Positions 34,193-43,878 of a stretch of DNA of 64,000 bases are shown one piece after another; position 1 is the stretch's first letter; each line of letters starts with the position of its first letter. A program made the position numbers and the translations under genes. Under the pieces are notes generated by a model that was given only the letters and a program-made list of their open reading frames with translations, was not told the DNA's origin and did not search any database. This stretch comes from Nocardioides eburneiflavus (GTDB lineage Bacteria > Actinomycetota > Actinomycetes > Propionibacteriales > Nocardioidaceae). The stretch covers positions 3,534,001 through 3,598,000 of the forward strand of contig NZ_SRRO01000001.1 of the NCBI RefSeq assembly GCF_004785795.1, in the 5' to 3' direction.

Positions 34193-35569
34193 TCAGGAGT
34201 GTGCGTGGAGAGGCTTGCCGGCGAGTGCCAGGTGGGCCTCGCCGAGCGCTTCGTTCTGGGTGGGGTGGGCGTGCACGAGCGGCGCGACGTCGTCGGCGTG
34301 TGCCTCCCAGTTGTAGATCAGCTGCGCCTCGCCGATGAGCTCGCCGACCCGATCGCCCACCATGTGGACGCCGAGGACCGGCCCGTCGACGAGGCCGACG
34401 AGCTTGACGAAGCCCTGGGTCTGGAGGATCTGGCTCTTGCCGTTGCCGCCGAGGTCGTAGGTGATGGTGGTGACCGCGTCGCCGTGCAGCTCACGCGCGG
34501 CCGCCTCGTCGAGGCCGACGGACGCGATCTCGGGGTGGGAGTAGGTCACCCGCGGGATGCCCGACTCGTCGATCGGCCGCGGGTCGAGGCCGGCGATCTC
34601 CTCGGCCACGAAGATGCCCTGCTGGAAGCCGCGGTGGGCGAGCTGGAGCCCGGGCACGATGTCGCCCACGGCGTACACGCCCTCGACGTTGGTGCGGCAG
34701 CGGTCGTCGGTGAGGACGAAGCCGCGGTCCATCTCGACGCCCTGCTCGGCATAGCCGAGACCGTCGGTGGACGGTCCGCGGCCGACGGCGACGAGGAGCA
34801 CCTCGGCCTCGACCACGTCGCCACCCTCGACGGTCACCGCGACGCCGGTGTCGGTGGTCTTCACGCTCTGGAAGGGCGTGCCGGTGAGGAAGGAGATCTT
34901 CCGCTTGCGGAACGCGCGCTCGAGGGCCTTCGACGACGCCTCGTCCTCGGCGGCGACGAGGCGCGGGAGGGCCTCGATGATCGTCACGTCGGCGCCGAAC
35001 GACTTCCACACGCTGGCGAACTCACAGCCGATGACGCCGCCGCCGAGCACGATGGCCGACGCCGGCACGCGGTCGAGGCGGAGCGCGTGCTCGGAGGTGA
35101 TGACCTTCTCGCCGTCGACCTCGAGGCCGGGCAGCGACCTGCTGTAGGAGCCAGAGGCGAGCACCACGGCCTTGCCGGTGTACGCCGTGCCGTCGACCGT
35201 GACCTCGTGCGGGCCGGTGAGGACGCCGGCGCCCTCGATGACGGTGATGCCGCGGGACCTGATCAGCCCGGTGAGGCCCTTGAAGAGCCGGTCGACGACC
35301 TTGTCCTTGTAGGCGTTGACGCCGGCCATGTCGATGCCGTCGAGGGAGGCGCTCACGCCGAACTGCGCGGCCTCGCGGGCCGAGTCGGCGACCTCCGCGG
35401 CGTGGAGCAGTGCCTTGGTCGGGATGCAGCCCACGTGGAGGCAGGTGCCGCCGAGGTTGCCCTTCTCGACCAGGCCGACGCTCAGCCCCAGCTGGGCCGC
35501 TCGCAGGGCGCAGGCGTACCCGCCCGAACCAGCCCCGAGTACGAGGACGTCGAACTCTCCGTCCGTCAC
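34193..35569 (-). CDS. lpd: dihydrolipoyl dehydrogenase (E3)
   Basis: A 458-residue flavoprotein that reoxidises dihydrolipoyl groups of E2 with NAD+. FAD motif GAGSGGYACALRAAQLG is at the N-terminus. The redox disulfide is C43/C48 (GGTCLHVGCIPTK). NAD motif is VLGGGVIGCEFAS. The second FAD motif is VYAVGDIV. The C-terminal HAHPTQNEALGEA has the catalytic His-Glu. It lies 30 bases upstream of sucB, so they form one operon. Confidence 0.97.
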   Translation of the reverse strand: MTDGEFDVLVLGAGSGGYACALRAAQLGLSVGLVEKGNLGGTCLHVGCIPTKALLHAAEVADSAREAAQFGVSASLDGIDMAGVNAYKDKVVDRLFKGLTGLIRSRGITVIEGAGVLTGPHEVTVDGTAYTGKAVVLASGSYSRSLPGLEVDGEKVITSEHALRLDRVPASAIVLGGGVIGCEFASVWKSFGADVTIIEALPRLVAAEDEASSKALERAFRKRKISFLTGTPFQSVKTTDTGVAVTVEGGDVVEAEVLLVAVGRGPSTDGLGYAEQGVEMDRGFVLTDDRCRTNVEGVYAVGDIVPGLQLAHRGFQQGIFVAEEIAGLDPRPIDESGIPRVTYSHPEIASVGLDEAAARELHGDAVTTITYDLGGNGKSQILQTQGFVKLVGLVDGPVLGVHMVGDRVGELIGEAQLIYNWEAHADDVAPLVHAHPTQNEALGEAHLALAGKPLHAHS

Positions 35570-35746
35570 TGATTCCCTCCAGATGCTCGACTCGCCCGAC
35601 GATCACGGGCGCGTCCATCTTTGCACCAAACGTGTGCCTGTCCACACCGGGTCGGGTGTGCCGATCCCGAGCCGATCCCGGCCGATCCCGGGCCGAACTG
35701 TTCCGACGACGGGCGCGATGGGGATCGTCTGGGCAGAATGTGCGTC

Positions 35747-36106
35747 ATGGGCATGTTCGACCGATTCCGTCGCAAGGGGCGCACCAGTGCTCCGGCGCGG
35801 GACGCCACCCGCACCGGCTCCACGCGCGTGCGCGCCTCAGACGGTGAGGACGTGCGCCACCTGGAGAACTTCGTGAGGACGCGACAGGGGGTCGAGGGGT
35901 TCGTCGAGCCACGCACCGCCGTCAGCGACGTGACGATCCTGCTCGTCGCCCACGACGGGGAGTGGACGCGCCGCCGGGTGCCGAGCGTGAAGTGGGCGCA
36001 CGACTTCGCCAACCGTCACCGCGTGCCGTCCTACGACGCCGCGGTCGTGGGCGTGCCGCAGCGGATGCGCGACTACAACCGGCGCAAGAAGGCCGAGGGG
36101 ATCTAG
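35747..36106 (+). CDS. small conserved hypothetical protein
   Basis: ATG 35747 gives 119 residues (ATG 35738 is three codons upstream). The product starts MGMFDRFRRKGRTSAPA, basic and disordered. It continues with HLENFVRTRQGVEGFVEPRT, VSDVTILLVAHDGEWTRRRV and a basic C-terminus RMRDYNRRKKAEG. I recall such short proteins next to lpd/pepA in Streptomyces and relatives, without a function. The gene is divergent from lpd and convergent with pepA. Confidence 0.75.
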   Translation: MGMFDRFRRKGRTSAPARDATRTGSTRVRASDGEDVRHLENFVRTRQGVEGFVEPRTAVSDVTILLVAHDGEWTRRRVPSVKWAHDFANRHRVPSYDAAVVGVPQRMRDYNRRKKAEGI

Positions 36107-36111
36107 CCCGG

Positions 36112-37620
36112 TCAGGCGCTCGCGGCCAGCGACCGGGCGTACGCCACCAGTGTGGTGACGCCGAACCCGGTGGCGCCCGACGGGACGTGGCCGTACGGGC
36201 TGCCGAGGTTCATCTCCTTGCCGGCGATGTCGAGGTGCGCCCACGGCAGGCCGCCGGTGAACTCGCGCAGGAACGCCGCGGCGTAGAGGCCGCCGCCCCA
36301 GCGGACCCAGTCGTGCTGGAGCAGGTCGGCGACCTTGGAGCTGGTGATGCGCTCCTTCATCTCCTCGGGGATCGGCATCCGCCAGTGCTGCTCGCCGGCA
36401 GCCGCGCCGGCCGCGAGGACCGCGGGCACCTGGTCGTCGGTGCCCATCACGGCGCCGACCTTGTCGCCGAGGGCGAGCTGCATGTGGCCGGTGAGGGTGG
36501 CGATGTCGACGACGACGTCGGGCTCCTCGACCACGGCCAGCGAGAGCGCGTCGCCGAGCAGCATCCGGCCCTCCGCGTCGGTGTTGGCGATCTCGACGGT
36601 GGTGCCGTCGTGCATCGTGATCACGTCGCCGGGGCGGGTCGAGGTGGCCGAGACCATGTTCTCGGCCATCGGTGCGAAGGCGGTGACCCGGACCGGCAGG
36701 CCGAGCCGCGCGATCGCGAGGGTCGCGGCGACGACGCTGGCGGCGCCGGCCATGTCGCCCTTCATGTTGGTCATGCTGGAGGACGGCTTGATGGTGAGCC
36801 CGCCGGAGTCGAAGGTGACGCCCTTGCCGACCAGCGCGAGGTGGCTGACGGCGTCCTCGGGGGCCCAGGTCAGCTTGACCAGCCGCGAGGGCGCGGCCGA
36901 CGAGTCGCCGACGCTGAGGATGCCGCCACAGCCCATCTCGGCGAGCTGCTCGTGGTCGAAGACCTCGAGCTTCACCTTGGGGGCGCCGCGGCCCTTGGTG
37001 ACCTCCTTGTGCGCGGCGGTCACCAGGTCGGCCAGCAGCGGGGGAGTGCAGTCGCGGGGAGGGGTGTTGACCCAGTCGCGGGTGAGCGCCACGGCGTCGG
37101 CGAGGACCTCTGCCTCCTCGAGGGCGGCGACGGCCTCGGCCTTGCGGGCGATCGAGCTGAGCACGACCACGTCGGTCGGCTCGATGGTCTCGGGCTTCGT
37201 CGACTTGTACGCCGTGAAGGTGTAGCCGCCGAGGCGGTGGCCCTCGACGACCGCGGCGACCAGCTCCGGGGTCTCACCCGGCAGGGCGAGCGCGACCGAC
37301 GCGGCGTTGGGGACGCTGCGGGCCGCGACGCCCGCGGCGCGGCGTACGGCGATCGCGTCGGTCGGGTCCTCGCCGAGGCCGACGAAGACCAGCAGGGGCG
37401 CGTTGACCTCGTCGCGAGTGGGCGTCCTGACCGCCTCGCCGGCCTTGCCGGTGACGCCCAGGGTGGACAGGAACGGACGCAGCCGGCGGCCGTAGGCGGC
37501 GCTGACGTCCTCGGCCGCGTCGCACAGGCGCGGCCCCTTCGGGCCGGCGACCACTCCCACGACGACCGCGTCGGCTCGGGTCTTGGCGGGGCTGGCGCTG
37601 CGCACGGAGTAGGTGGTCAC
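36112..37620 (-). CDS. pepA: leucyl aminopeptidase (M17)
   Basis: A 502-residue cytosolic dizinc aminopeptidase. The diagnostic NTDAEGRM signature is present, plus KGVTFDSGGLTIKPSSSM with metal and catalytic Lys residues, MKGDMAGAASV, and TLTGHMQLALG. The family's ATG start at 37620 is clear. Its position after lpd is the actinobacterial order. It degrades peptides and may take part in glutathione-like dipeptide turnover. Confidence 0.95.
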   Translation of the reverse strand: MTTYSVRSASPAKTRADAVVVGVVAGPKGPRLCDAAEDVSAAYGRRLRPFLSTLGVTGKAGEAVRTPTRDEVNAPLLVFVGLGEDPTDAIAVRRAAGVAARSVPNAASVALALPGETPELVAAVVEGHRLGGYTFTAYKSTKPETIEPTDVVVLSSIARKAEAVAALEEAEVLADAVALTRDWVNTPPRDCTPPLLADLVTAAHKEVTKGRGAPKVKLEVFDHEQLAEMGCGGILSVGDSSAAPSRLVKLTWAPEDAVSHLALVGKGVTFDSGGLTIKPSSSMTNMKGDMAGAASVVAATLAIARLGLPVRVTAFAPMAENMVSATSTRPGDVITMHDGTTVEIANTDAEGRMLLGDALSLAVVEEPDVVVDIATLTGHMQLALGDKVGAVMGTDDQVPAVLAAGAAAGEQHWRMPIPEEMKERITSSKVADLLQHDWVRWGGGLYAAAFLREFTGGLPWAHLDIAGKEMNLGSPYGHVPSGATGFGVTTLVAYARSLAASA

Positions 37621-37686
37621 CCGGGCATGCTAGGGGAGTCCCGAGGGGAGTCAGGACGCGAGGCATGCTGCGGTAGGTTGCGCCAC

Positions 37687-38802
37687 ATGGCCGGATCTCT
37701 GAAGCAGTCGCCCCTCCACGACCGTCACGAGGCCCTCGGTGCGAAGTACGCCGAGTTCGGCGGATGGTCGATGCCGCTGGAGTATGCGACCGGTGTCGTC
37801 AAGGAGCACACGGCCGTGCGGGAGTCCGTCGGGATCTTCGACGTCAGCCACCTGGGCAAGGCGCTGGTGTCGGGGCCGGGGGCCGTCGACCTCGTCAACT
37901 CGACCCTGTCCAACGACCTCGCCAAGATCGGTCCGGGCAAGGCCCAGTACACCCTGTGCCTCGACGAGTCGGGCGGCATCGTCGACGACCTCATCGCCTA
38001 CTGGCACGACGACGAGCACGTGCTGCTGATCCCCAACGCCGCCAACACCGCGGAGGTCGTACGCCGCCTGCAGGCCGCCGCCCCGGACGGCGTGAAGGTG
38101 GTCGACCACCACGACGACTACGCCGTGCTCGCGGTGCAGGGCACCCGCTCCGACGAGGTGCTCGACAAGGTGGGCCTGCCGACCGGCCACGAGTACATGT
38201 CGTTCGTCGAGGCCGACCTGGAGGTCGGCGAGGACACCGTCGGCGTCGTGGTGTGCCGTACGGGCTACACCGGCGAGCGCGGCTACGAGCTCGTCGTGGC
38301 CAACCACGCCGCCGGCGAGCTGTGGGACCGGCTGATGGCGGCGGGCGAGGAGTGGGGCATCACTGCGTGCGGCCTCGGCGCGCGCGACACGCTGCGCACC
38401 GAGATGGGCTACCCGCTCCACGGACAGGACATCACCCTCGACACCAACCCGGTCGAGGCCGGCCTGTCGTGGGCGGTCGGCTGGAAGAAGGACGCGTTCT
38501 GGGGTCGCGAGGCGGTGCTGCGCATCAAGGAGGAGGGTCCCCGGCGGCGGCTGCGCGGGCTGGTCGCCGTGGGGCGCGGCATCCCGCGCCCCGGCATGAG
38601 CGTCACGCTCACCCACGACGTACCCCTGGCCGACATCACCTCCGGCACCTTCTCGCCGACGCTCAAGAAGGGCATCGGGCTCGCTCTGGTCCCGACGATG
38701 GTCGCCGAGGACGCGCAGGTCGGTGTCGACGTGCGCGGGCGCCGCGAGATCTTCCAGCTGGTCAAGCCGCCCTTCGTCGACCCCTCGGTGAAGGAGTCCT
38801 GA
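37687..38802 (+). CDS. gcvT: aminomethyltransferase (glycine cleavage T protein)
   Basis: A 371-residue protein from ATG 37687; the frame is open upstream but not protein-like. It accepts the aminomethyl group from lipoyl-GcvH and transfers it to tetrahydrofolate. Motifs: FGGWSMPLEYA, SVGIFDVSHLGK, GQYTL-type KAQYTLCLDESGGIVDDLI, the folate-binding RTGYTGERGYEL, and LGARDTLRTEMGYPLHGQDI. No riboswitch can fit in the 66 bases before it. The gene at 38804 overlaps or touches it. Confidence 0.96.
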   Translation: MAGSLKQSPLHDRHEALGAKYAEFGGWSMPLEYATGVVKEHTAVRESVGIFDVSHLGKALVSGPGAVDLVNSTLSNDLAKIGPGKAQYTLCLDESGGIVDDLIAYWHDDEHVLLIPNAANTAEVVRRLQAAAPDGVKVVDHHDDYAVLAVQGTRSDEVLDKVGLPTGHEYMSFVEADLEVGEDTVGVVVCRTGYTGERGYELVVANHAAGELWDRLMAAGEEWGITACGLGARDTLRTEMGYPLHGQDITLDTNPVEAGLSWAVGWKKDAFWGREAVLRIKEEGPRRRLRGLVAVGRGIPRPGMSVTLTHDVPLADITSGTFSPTLKKGIGLALVPTMVAEDAQVGVDVRGRREIFQLVKPPFVDPSVKES

Positions 38803-38803
38803 C

Positions 38804-39055
38804 GTGCTCCCCGGGCAGCCCCCGACCTTCCGCCAGCCGTCGGTCTCCGAGCGGCCGTGGTGGTGGCGCCTCGAGGACGCCGCCGGCGAGCCGGTCGAGG
38901 TCGCCGGTCACTCCGACCAGCGCTTCGCCACGCAGGGCGACGCGGAGTCGTGGGTGGGCGAGATCTGGGCAGAGCTCGCCGAGCACGGCGTCGCCGCCGT
39001 GACGCTGTTCGACCACGACCGCCAGGTCTACGGCCCGATGTCGCTCAGCGCCTGA
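38804..39055 (+). CDS. conserved hypothetical protein (83 aa)
   Basis: GTG 38804 follows the gcvT stop by one base, so it is co-translated with gcvT. The 83-residue product has PWWWRLED at the start and an alpha/beta pattern (FATQGDAESWVGEIWAELAE then VAAVTLFDHDRQVYGPM). It is a known type of short actinobacterial protein without assigned function. Confidence 0.8.
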   Translation: MLPGQPPTFRQPSVSERPWWWRLEDAAGEPVEVAGHSDQRFATQGDAESWVGEIWAELAEHGVAAVTLFDHDRQVYGPMSLSA

Positions 39056-39109
39056 GGTCATCCGGCACCCGCGGCTGCTCCGAAGGACGGGTCGAGGGAG
39101 GCGGTGCAG

Positions 39110-39970
39110 GTGGCGGAGCAGTCCGACTTCGCGCGCTACGTCGACGCGCGCTGGCCCGACCTGGTGGGCGGGCTCGAGGACGAGGGTGTCTCTCCCGACG
39201 AGGCGCGCCTCGCCGTGGCCGAGGTGCTGCTGGCCGGCCGTCGCGGCTGGGACCGGCGCGTCCGTGAGGAGCAGGTCGACGTCGTGATCTGGGCCGAGGT
39301 GCGTGAGCGGGCCGGGCTGCCTGCGCGACCGGGGGACCCCGTGCCGCACGCCGTACGCCCCCGCGACCCGCGCGACGTGCCGGAGGCGTGGCTCGCCCGG
39401 GCCGAGGGGCTGCGCGCGGCCCGGCGGCGCCGGGGAGTGAGGCGCGGCATCGTCGGCGCGCTGGTCGTCTCGGTGCTGGCGGCCGGCTGGGCCTGGTGGG
39501 CGGCACAGCCGTCGCCGCCCGACGTGCGAGAGGAGGCGAACCCGCTGCCGGTGGCCTGGTACGCCGAGGGTGAGCTGCACCTCGAGGACGTGGTCGTCGA
39601 GCTGCCTCGCGTGGACGCCTTCGTCGTCGACGGCTCCGGCGCCGTGGTCCGGCTGCGCTCCGGTGAGGTCGTGCGGGTGGGTGCCGGGGGCGACGTCGAG
39701 CCCACCGACGAGGCGCCCGCCGGCCTCGACACCACGCCGAGCCCGCCGCCTGTGTCGGGGCTGGGGAGGTACGACGTGCTGGTGCAGAGCGTGCCGCTCG
39801 CCGACGGCGGCTGGGCCCACCTCATCGACTCCTCGCGTCGCGACGGCGCCCAGGACGCGGTCCGGCAGTCGGAGTCCGGCCGCCGTGCCGTACTGGTCTG
39901 TCGCACGGTGTCGTCGTGCGACGAGCCGGTGACGGTCGTGGTCGGTGCGGGCACCATCCGGTTGCGGTGA
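39110..39970 (+). CDS. hypothetical protein with central membrane anchor
   Basis: GTG 39110 is eight bases after a GGGAGG site (GTG 39104 is also possible). The N-terminal ~100 residues are a cytosolic helical domain, FARYVDARWPDLVGGLEDEG, like the sigma-factor-associated DUF-type proteins of actinobacteria. A basic patch RRRRGVRRG precedes one membrane helix (IVGALVVSVLAAGWAWWA). An external beta-rich domain follows, ending with Cys pair CRTVSSC. The topology resembles anti-sigma or regulatory anchors but no sigma factor is adjacent. Confidence 0.75.
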   Translation: MAEQSDFARYVDARWPDLVGGLEDEGVSPDEARLAVAEVLLAGRRGWDRRVREEQVDVVIWAEVRERAGLPARPGDPVPHAVRPRDPRDVPEAWLARAEGLRAARRRRGVRRGIVGALVVSVLAAGWAWWAAQPSPPDVREEANPLPVAWYAEGELHLEDVVVELPRVDAFVVDGSGAVVRLRSGEVVRVGAGGDVEPTDEAPAGLDTTPSPPPVSGLGRYDVLVQSVPLADGGWAHLIDSSRRDGAQDAVRQSESGRRAVLVCRTVSSCDEPVTVVVGAGTIRLR

Positions 39971-40324
39971 TCCTCAGGGCCACGAAGGGTCATCCGCGCA
40001 GGTGGTGCGAGCACCGGTCAGGGTGAGTAGACCAGGTGGGGGCGCGCGGATCTAGCCGCAGATGGTGCGCGGCTCTGCCGATGTCAGGAACTGACGCGCA
40101 CGCTGGGGAAGCCATTGGCATGCTCGATGCTCGAGCCAAAACCGCAGAACGGATGCCCTCCATACGTGCCCTCGTTGGCAAGCAACGGCCACTGTGCTCC
40201 AGCACCATTTCTTGTCGTACGCCGAGCGTGTCGATCGGGCTCCCCGAACCAGCACCGTGCAAGCATCCGGCTTCCTGCATATCAAACAGATGAAAGGTTC
40301 AACAATGGGGCACTTGCGCAAGCC
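39971..40324. other. intergenic stretch entering the low-GC islet
   Basis: GC falls sharply after about 40,060. Short minus-strand open frames exist but their products look random (many Cys, Trp and Arg). I see no gene, tRNA or hairpin of note. Confidence 0.4.
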
Positions 40325-41191
40325 ATGATGCGTTCATCGGCAGTCGTCGTGATCGCAGTCACGCTGGCAGTTCCAGGAGGTTCCGCGAACGCCGTTTCGT
40401 ACCAGTCGTCCGTTTCCGGATCATGCGAAGCCTTCGGGGGCTCGCTGGACGAGACGTGCCTTACCGCGGTGTCGGTAAGCAGCATTCCCATCGACCCTGC
40501 GGCACTCAGCGATCAGGACTTCGTTGCCTTGGCGTCGAACGCGGTGACGCATGCCGTGCGAGATGGCGATGCCTCTACAGCTGAGGACTTCGTAAGCGAC
40601 GCCTCTGGCGATCTGTCGGATGCTGAGATTGACCAGATTGAGGGCGCTCTGGACAGAGCCGAGACCTCGCCCAAGAAAAGCCCTAGGACCCCGGTCATCC
40701 GCTCAAAGTCTAGGGCGCTACTGAAGGACGTTGGTGACCCGCAGTATCAAACGACCTACGCCCAGTACTGGCACGTGAAGTCGAATGGGGCGAGCGTCCT
40801 CATCTCGACGACCACGGTGCAGTTCTGGCACTACGTCAACACCAACCCCGCAGACTTCGGCGATAAGGCTCTCAGCCTGCATCTGACGCGGTCCTCTGGT
40901 CAGGACACCTACTACAGGAATGTCGTGTGCAAGCTTCGCCGCTCGGACACCTTCGCCGACAACGACGTCATGACCTGGAACAAGTGTCCCAATCCGGACT
41001 TCAACGGCGTGAACGACTACGACATGTACCGTGAAGATCGGGACTACTACGGCAACTGGGGCGATAAGTACTACAACAAGGTTTGGTTCGACATCAACCC
41101 GGCTGGCAGCACCTACCCAGCTCGCCGTGTAGATGCGTCGGGCCCCAAGTGGAAGAACCCTGACGGAGGTGGCGCACCGCGGTGGCTGTGA
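40325..41191 (+). CDS. secreted hypothetical protein
   Basis: ATG 40325 (or the next codon, also ATG) begins a signal peptide: MMRSSAVVVIAVTLAVPGG with a cleavage-like SANA site. The mature ~265 residues contain an acidic helical part (DLSDAEIDQIEGALDRAET) and a beta/aromatic-rich part (YQTTYAQYWHVKSNGASVLI, TVQFWHYVNTNPADFGDK) with repeated Y/W/D. Cys are few (CEAF...CLTA and CKLRR...CPNPD), which could form two disulfides. GC and codon use are lower than the core. The 3' end overlaps the next gene. Confidence 0.7.
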   Translation: MMRSSAVVVIAVTLAVPGGSANAVSYQSSVSGSCEAFGGSLDETCLTAVSVSSIPIDPAALSDQDFVALASNAVTHAVRDGDASTAEDFVSDASGDLSDAEIDQIEGALDRAETSPKKSPRTPVIRSKSRALLKDVGDPQYQTTYAQYWHVKSNGASVLISTTTVQFWHYVNTNPADFGDKALSLHLTRSSGQDTYYRNVVCKLRRSDTFADNDVMTWNKCPNPDFNGVNDYDMYREDRDYYGNWGDKYYNKVWFDINPAGSTYPARRVDASGPKWKNPDGGGAPRWL

Positions 41192-41727
41192 CGCATCTGG
41201 AACTCCTCTCTGCTCTAACTCGGGCACCCGAGGCTGTCTCGCTTCGAGGGATTTGTCGCGAGTACCGACCAGGAACTGTGGTGACCCAGGCAGTACACGT
41301 TCGAGGTGACCTCTTGCGCGTGGAGGAACCCCCGGGAGAACCGGAGACGATCATCGGGACGTCGCACGTCTGGCATCGCGATCGGGAGACGGGCGCAGCG
41401 GTGATCAAGGAGCGACGTCCCGATGGGACCAATCCATACACCGCACCTCGGATTCTGGTGCGGTATCCGAGCGAGTTCTGGCAAGAACGACTAGAGGAAG
41501 ACCGCGGCATCCTGTCCAGCGTTGCCAGAACAGTCGCGCATGGGCGAGACGCGCTGTCATTTGAACAGCGCGGACAACAGGGTGACGCATTCCAGATCAC
41601 CGTGGACACTGCGACCGGCGTGTGGCTAGAAGCGCTGCACGATCGTCAGCCTTGGCTGCTTTGGGACTGGGTTCACTTCGAACCTGTCGAGGATTCGAAG
41701 TTCGAGATCGCCACTGAGGACTATTAA
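41182..41727 (+). CDS. hypothetical protein coupled to 40325..41191
   Basis: GTG 41182 (or 41188) overlaps the end of the secreted gene, suggesting coupling. The 181 residues have no signal peptide. They show alternating beta strands (GDLLRVEEPPGEPETIIGTS, AFQITVDTATGVWLEALHD), a pattern recalling LolA/MucB-type lipoprotein-sensing folds, but it is not a firm match. The pair is in an islet of lower GC. A partner or immunity role for the secreted protein is possible. Confidence 0.6.
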   Translation: MAVTHLELLSALTRAPEAVSLRGICREYRPGTVVTQAVHVRGDLLRVEEPPGEPETIIGTSHVWHRDRETGAAVIKERRPDGTNPYTAPRILVRYPSEFWQERLEEDRGILSSVARTVAHGRDALSFEQRGQQGDAFQITVDTATGVWLEALHDRQPWLLWDWVHFEPVEDSKFEIATEDY

Positions 41728-41759
41728 GTCAGTGAGTTCGCTGCTCCACGCCTAGGCTC

Positions 41760-41794
41760 GTGACGGCGGCCCGATGGAGTCTGGTCGCCGTCAC
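41760..41794 (+). terminator. stem-loop after 41182..41727
   Basis: GTGACGGCG and CGCCGTCAC form a 9-bp perfect stem with a 17-base loop, 33 bases after the stop. There is no T-run. Confidence 0.5.
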
Positions 41795-42308
41795 GGACAG
41801 CCCGCATCCTCGCGCGCCCGTTTACTGCATGTACCTTGGCGCCTGCCTGCCCGGGCATGACGCTCAATCGTGCGGTCGATTAGCTCATGATTTCTGCGAC
41901 TATCGCTGCTCAGCATGCCCCCTAGGTTCGCAAGCATGAAACGCCAGCCAGCGTGCTTCAGACGATTGAAGTTCCGTCTCCACCACCAACCCCGGTGCCC
42001 GAAGCGCGAATGCCCACCGCATATTGGCGTAGCGCCAAGACGTACACACTGAGCCCAGTGGCAGGGGTGACCGCGTCATGCGGCGCATCGGCGATCGGTT
42101 GAAACGGTTGGGACTGCTCGCCAGCCACGTCGAGACTGCCGAGGTACGCCAAGCCCTAACGCCATGAAACTACCGGCTGCAGCATGCGCTGGGCGAGGGC
42201 GCCGTCCAAGCCGAACGATCGAACCCAACGACCGGATCTGCCGCGATGAGTGCCATCGAGCGCGCCAACGGCCCCGCTGCCCAGTGGGTGGCGGGGTGCG
42301 GAGCGGGG
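41795..42308. other. stretch without a supported gene
   Basis: About 510 bases between the islet and the HNH gene, still lower in GC. A 64-codon minus-strand frame (41958-42152) reads MAYLGSLDVAGEQSQPFQ and could be a fragment, but there is no ribosome site or homology I recognise. I call nothing. Confidence 0.35.
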
Positions 42309-43706
42309 TCATCGTCGGCGCGGTCGCGGGATGCCCGGCGGATCGGGTGGGTCGAGATCGGTGGTGCCGGTGTGGTCGCGCCGGTGGTGACGGCCGTGGG
42401 GTGAGGTCCACACGAACACCCCGGGCGAGGTCGTCTCGTACCGCCAGGCTGAGTGGGTCTTGAGTCGGTGGTGGAACCGGCACAGGCAGGCGAGGTTGTC
42501 GGTGCTGGTGGGGCCGGGTTGGGGTCTGCCTTCGGTCTCGGCGTCGTGGTCGTACGGGATGACATGGTCGACATCGCAGCCACGGGCGGGGCGGCTGCAG
42601 TGTGGGAACACGCAGGTGCGATCGCGGAGCCGGACCTGCTCGCGGATCCGGTCTGGTACCTCGTAGCCCTGCGCGGTCAGCTGGGCGTTGAGGTCGATGG
42701 CGGGCTCGACGGTCACCTTCGTGCGGCTGTCGGCGCACCATGCACGGACCTGGTCGAGCAGCACGAGCCGCTGGCCGCTCTCCATGCGCCCGGTGAGCCC
42801 GAAGACCGTGGTGTCGCCGGACAGGGACGCGTCGAAGTGGGCGTGGATGACGACCTCGCGTGCGGCGGGGAGGTCCTCGATGTCGGTGCCGGGCGCGGCG
42901 AGGTCGAGCGCGGTCTGTGTCCGGGCGAGGTCGCCGAGGGCCTTGGCCCGCCGGACGTCCAGGGACTCGGTAGAGCCGAGGGCGGCACGGGTGGCGGCAC
43001 GGTGGGCGACGGCGCGGTCGAGGTCAAGGGCATCGGCGAGGTCGACCTCGGCCTCGATCCGCATCGTGCCGGCGTAGTGCACGTCCTCGGTGTTCACGGT
43101 GACGTGGCGCGGGTCGACCGCGAGGTAGCCGTCCTCCGGGTCCTGCGTCGGGTCGGCGACGGCGAGGTCGTAGCGCTTGATCGCCTCCGCCACGACCCGG
43201 TCGAGCTGCGCGACACCGATCCGTCCGGCGACGGCGGCGACCTGGGCGTCGACGAACCCCGCCGCCTCGGCGGTGAGCGCGGGTGAGGAGTGGATGGTGG
43301 TGTCCGCGACCGCCCGGGCCCGCCAGGCCGGCACCGCACCTGCGTGGACCTGCTCCCACAGCCGCGGCAGGCGGTGGCGCAGCTCGAGGGCGTGGCCGAT
43401 GAGCTTCTTCGCCGCCGTCGACGTGATCCCGAGGACGGTGCCGAGCTCGGCGCAACAGAACTCCGCCACCAACGGGGCACCCTCACCGGCGATGGGCTCC
43501 TCGTGCTGCGACCCGGGCACCGTGAACGACGCTGCCGTGTGGATCGACTCGGGCGGGTGCAGGTCGGCCCAGCGGGCGGCGAGGACCAGCTGGTCGGCCG
43601 CGGCCCGGTCCTCGGCGGCCTTGCGCTCACGGATCGCGGACAGCACATCGGAGGCCGAGAGGTCGTCTGCGACCCCTCGTGCCCCGGCTGCCCGTCCGTC
43701 GATCAT
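42309..43706 (-). CDS. DUF222 / HNH endonuclease family protein
   Basis: A 465-residue protein from ATG 43706. The N-terminal ~300 residues are DUF222, an all-helical domain (AELGTVLGITSTAAKKLIGH, RLWEQVHAGAVPAWRARAVA). The C-terminus has an HNH site with zinc-type Cys: CVFPHCSRPARGCDVDHVI, then NLACLCRFHHRLKTH. Such proteins are the multicopy 13E12-repeat/REP-type family of actinobacteria, whose role is not known. They are often near recombination hot spots. It borders the islet and an interspersed repeat at about 43,770. Confidence 0.92.
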   Translation of the reverse strand: MIDGRAAGARGVADDLSASDVLSAIRERKAAEDRAAADQLVLAARWADLHPPESIHTAASFTVPGSQHEEPIAGEGAPLVAEFCCAELGTVLGITSTAAKKLIGHALELRHRLPRLWEQVHAGAVPAWRARAVADTTIHSSPALTAEAAGFVDAQVAAVAGRIGVAQLDRVVAEAIKRYDLAVADPTQDPEDGYLAVDPRHVTVNTEDVHYAGTMRIEAEVDLADALDLDRAVAHRAATRAALGSTESLDVRRAKALGDLARTQTALDLAAPGTDIEDLPAAREVVIHAHFDASLSGDTTVFGLTGRMESGQRLVLLDQVRAWCADSRTKVTVEPAIDLNAQLTAQGYEVPDRIREQVRLRDRTCVFPHCSRPARGCDVDHVIPYDHDAETEGRPQPGPTSTDNLACLCRFHHRLKTHSAWRYETTSPGVFVWTSPHGRHHRRDHTGTTDLDPPDPPGIPRPRRR

Positions 43707-43878
43707 GTGTTCGATCCTAGGGGAGCCCACCGACAACGCCCATCGGCCTGAGCGACGGCTGTGGACGGGTTCGTGGTGGGTCTCGATACGCCGCTCGTCC
43801 CTCGCGGGCTCCTCGACCAGCGAGGAACGCGGGGTGGTTTGGAGGCTCGCCGCACCCGAGCCCGTAGGGTCGCGCCTC

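Noticed and set aside
37620..37690. Glycine riboswitch before gcvT
   Set aside because: The gap between pepA and gcvT is 66 bases, too short, and no riboswitch-like helices are seen.
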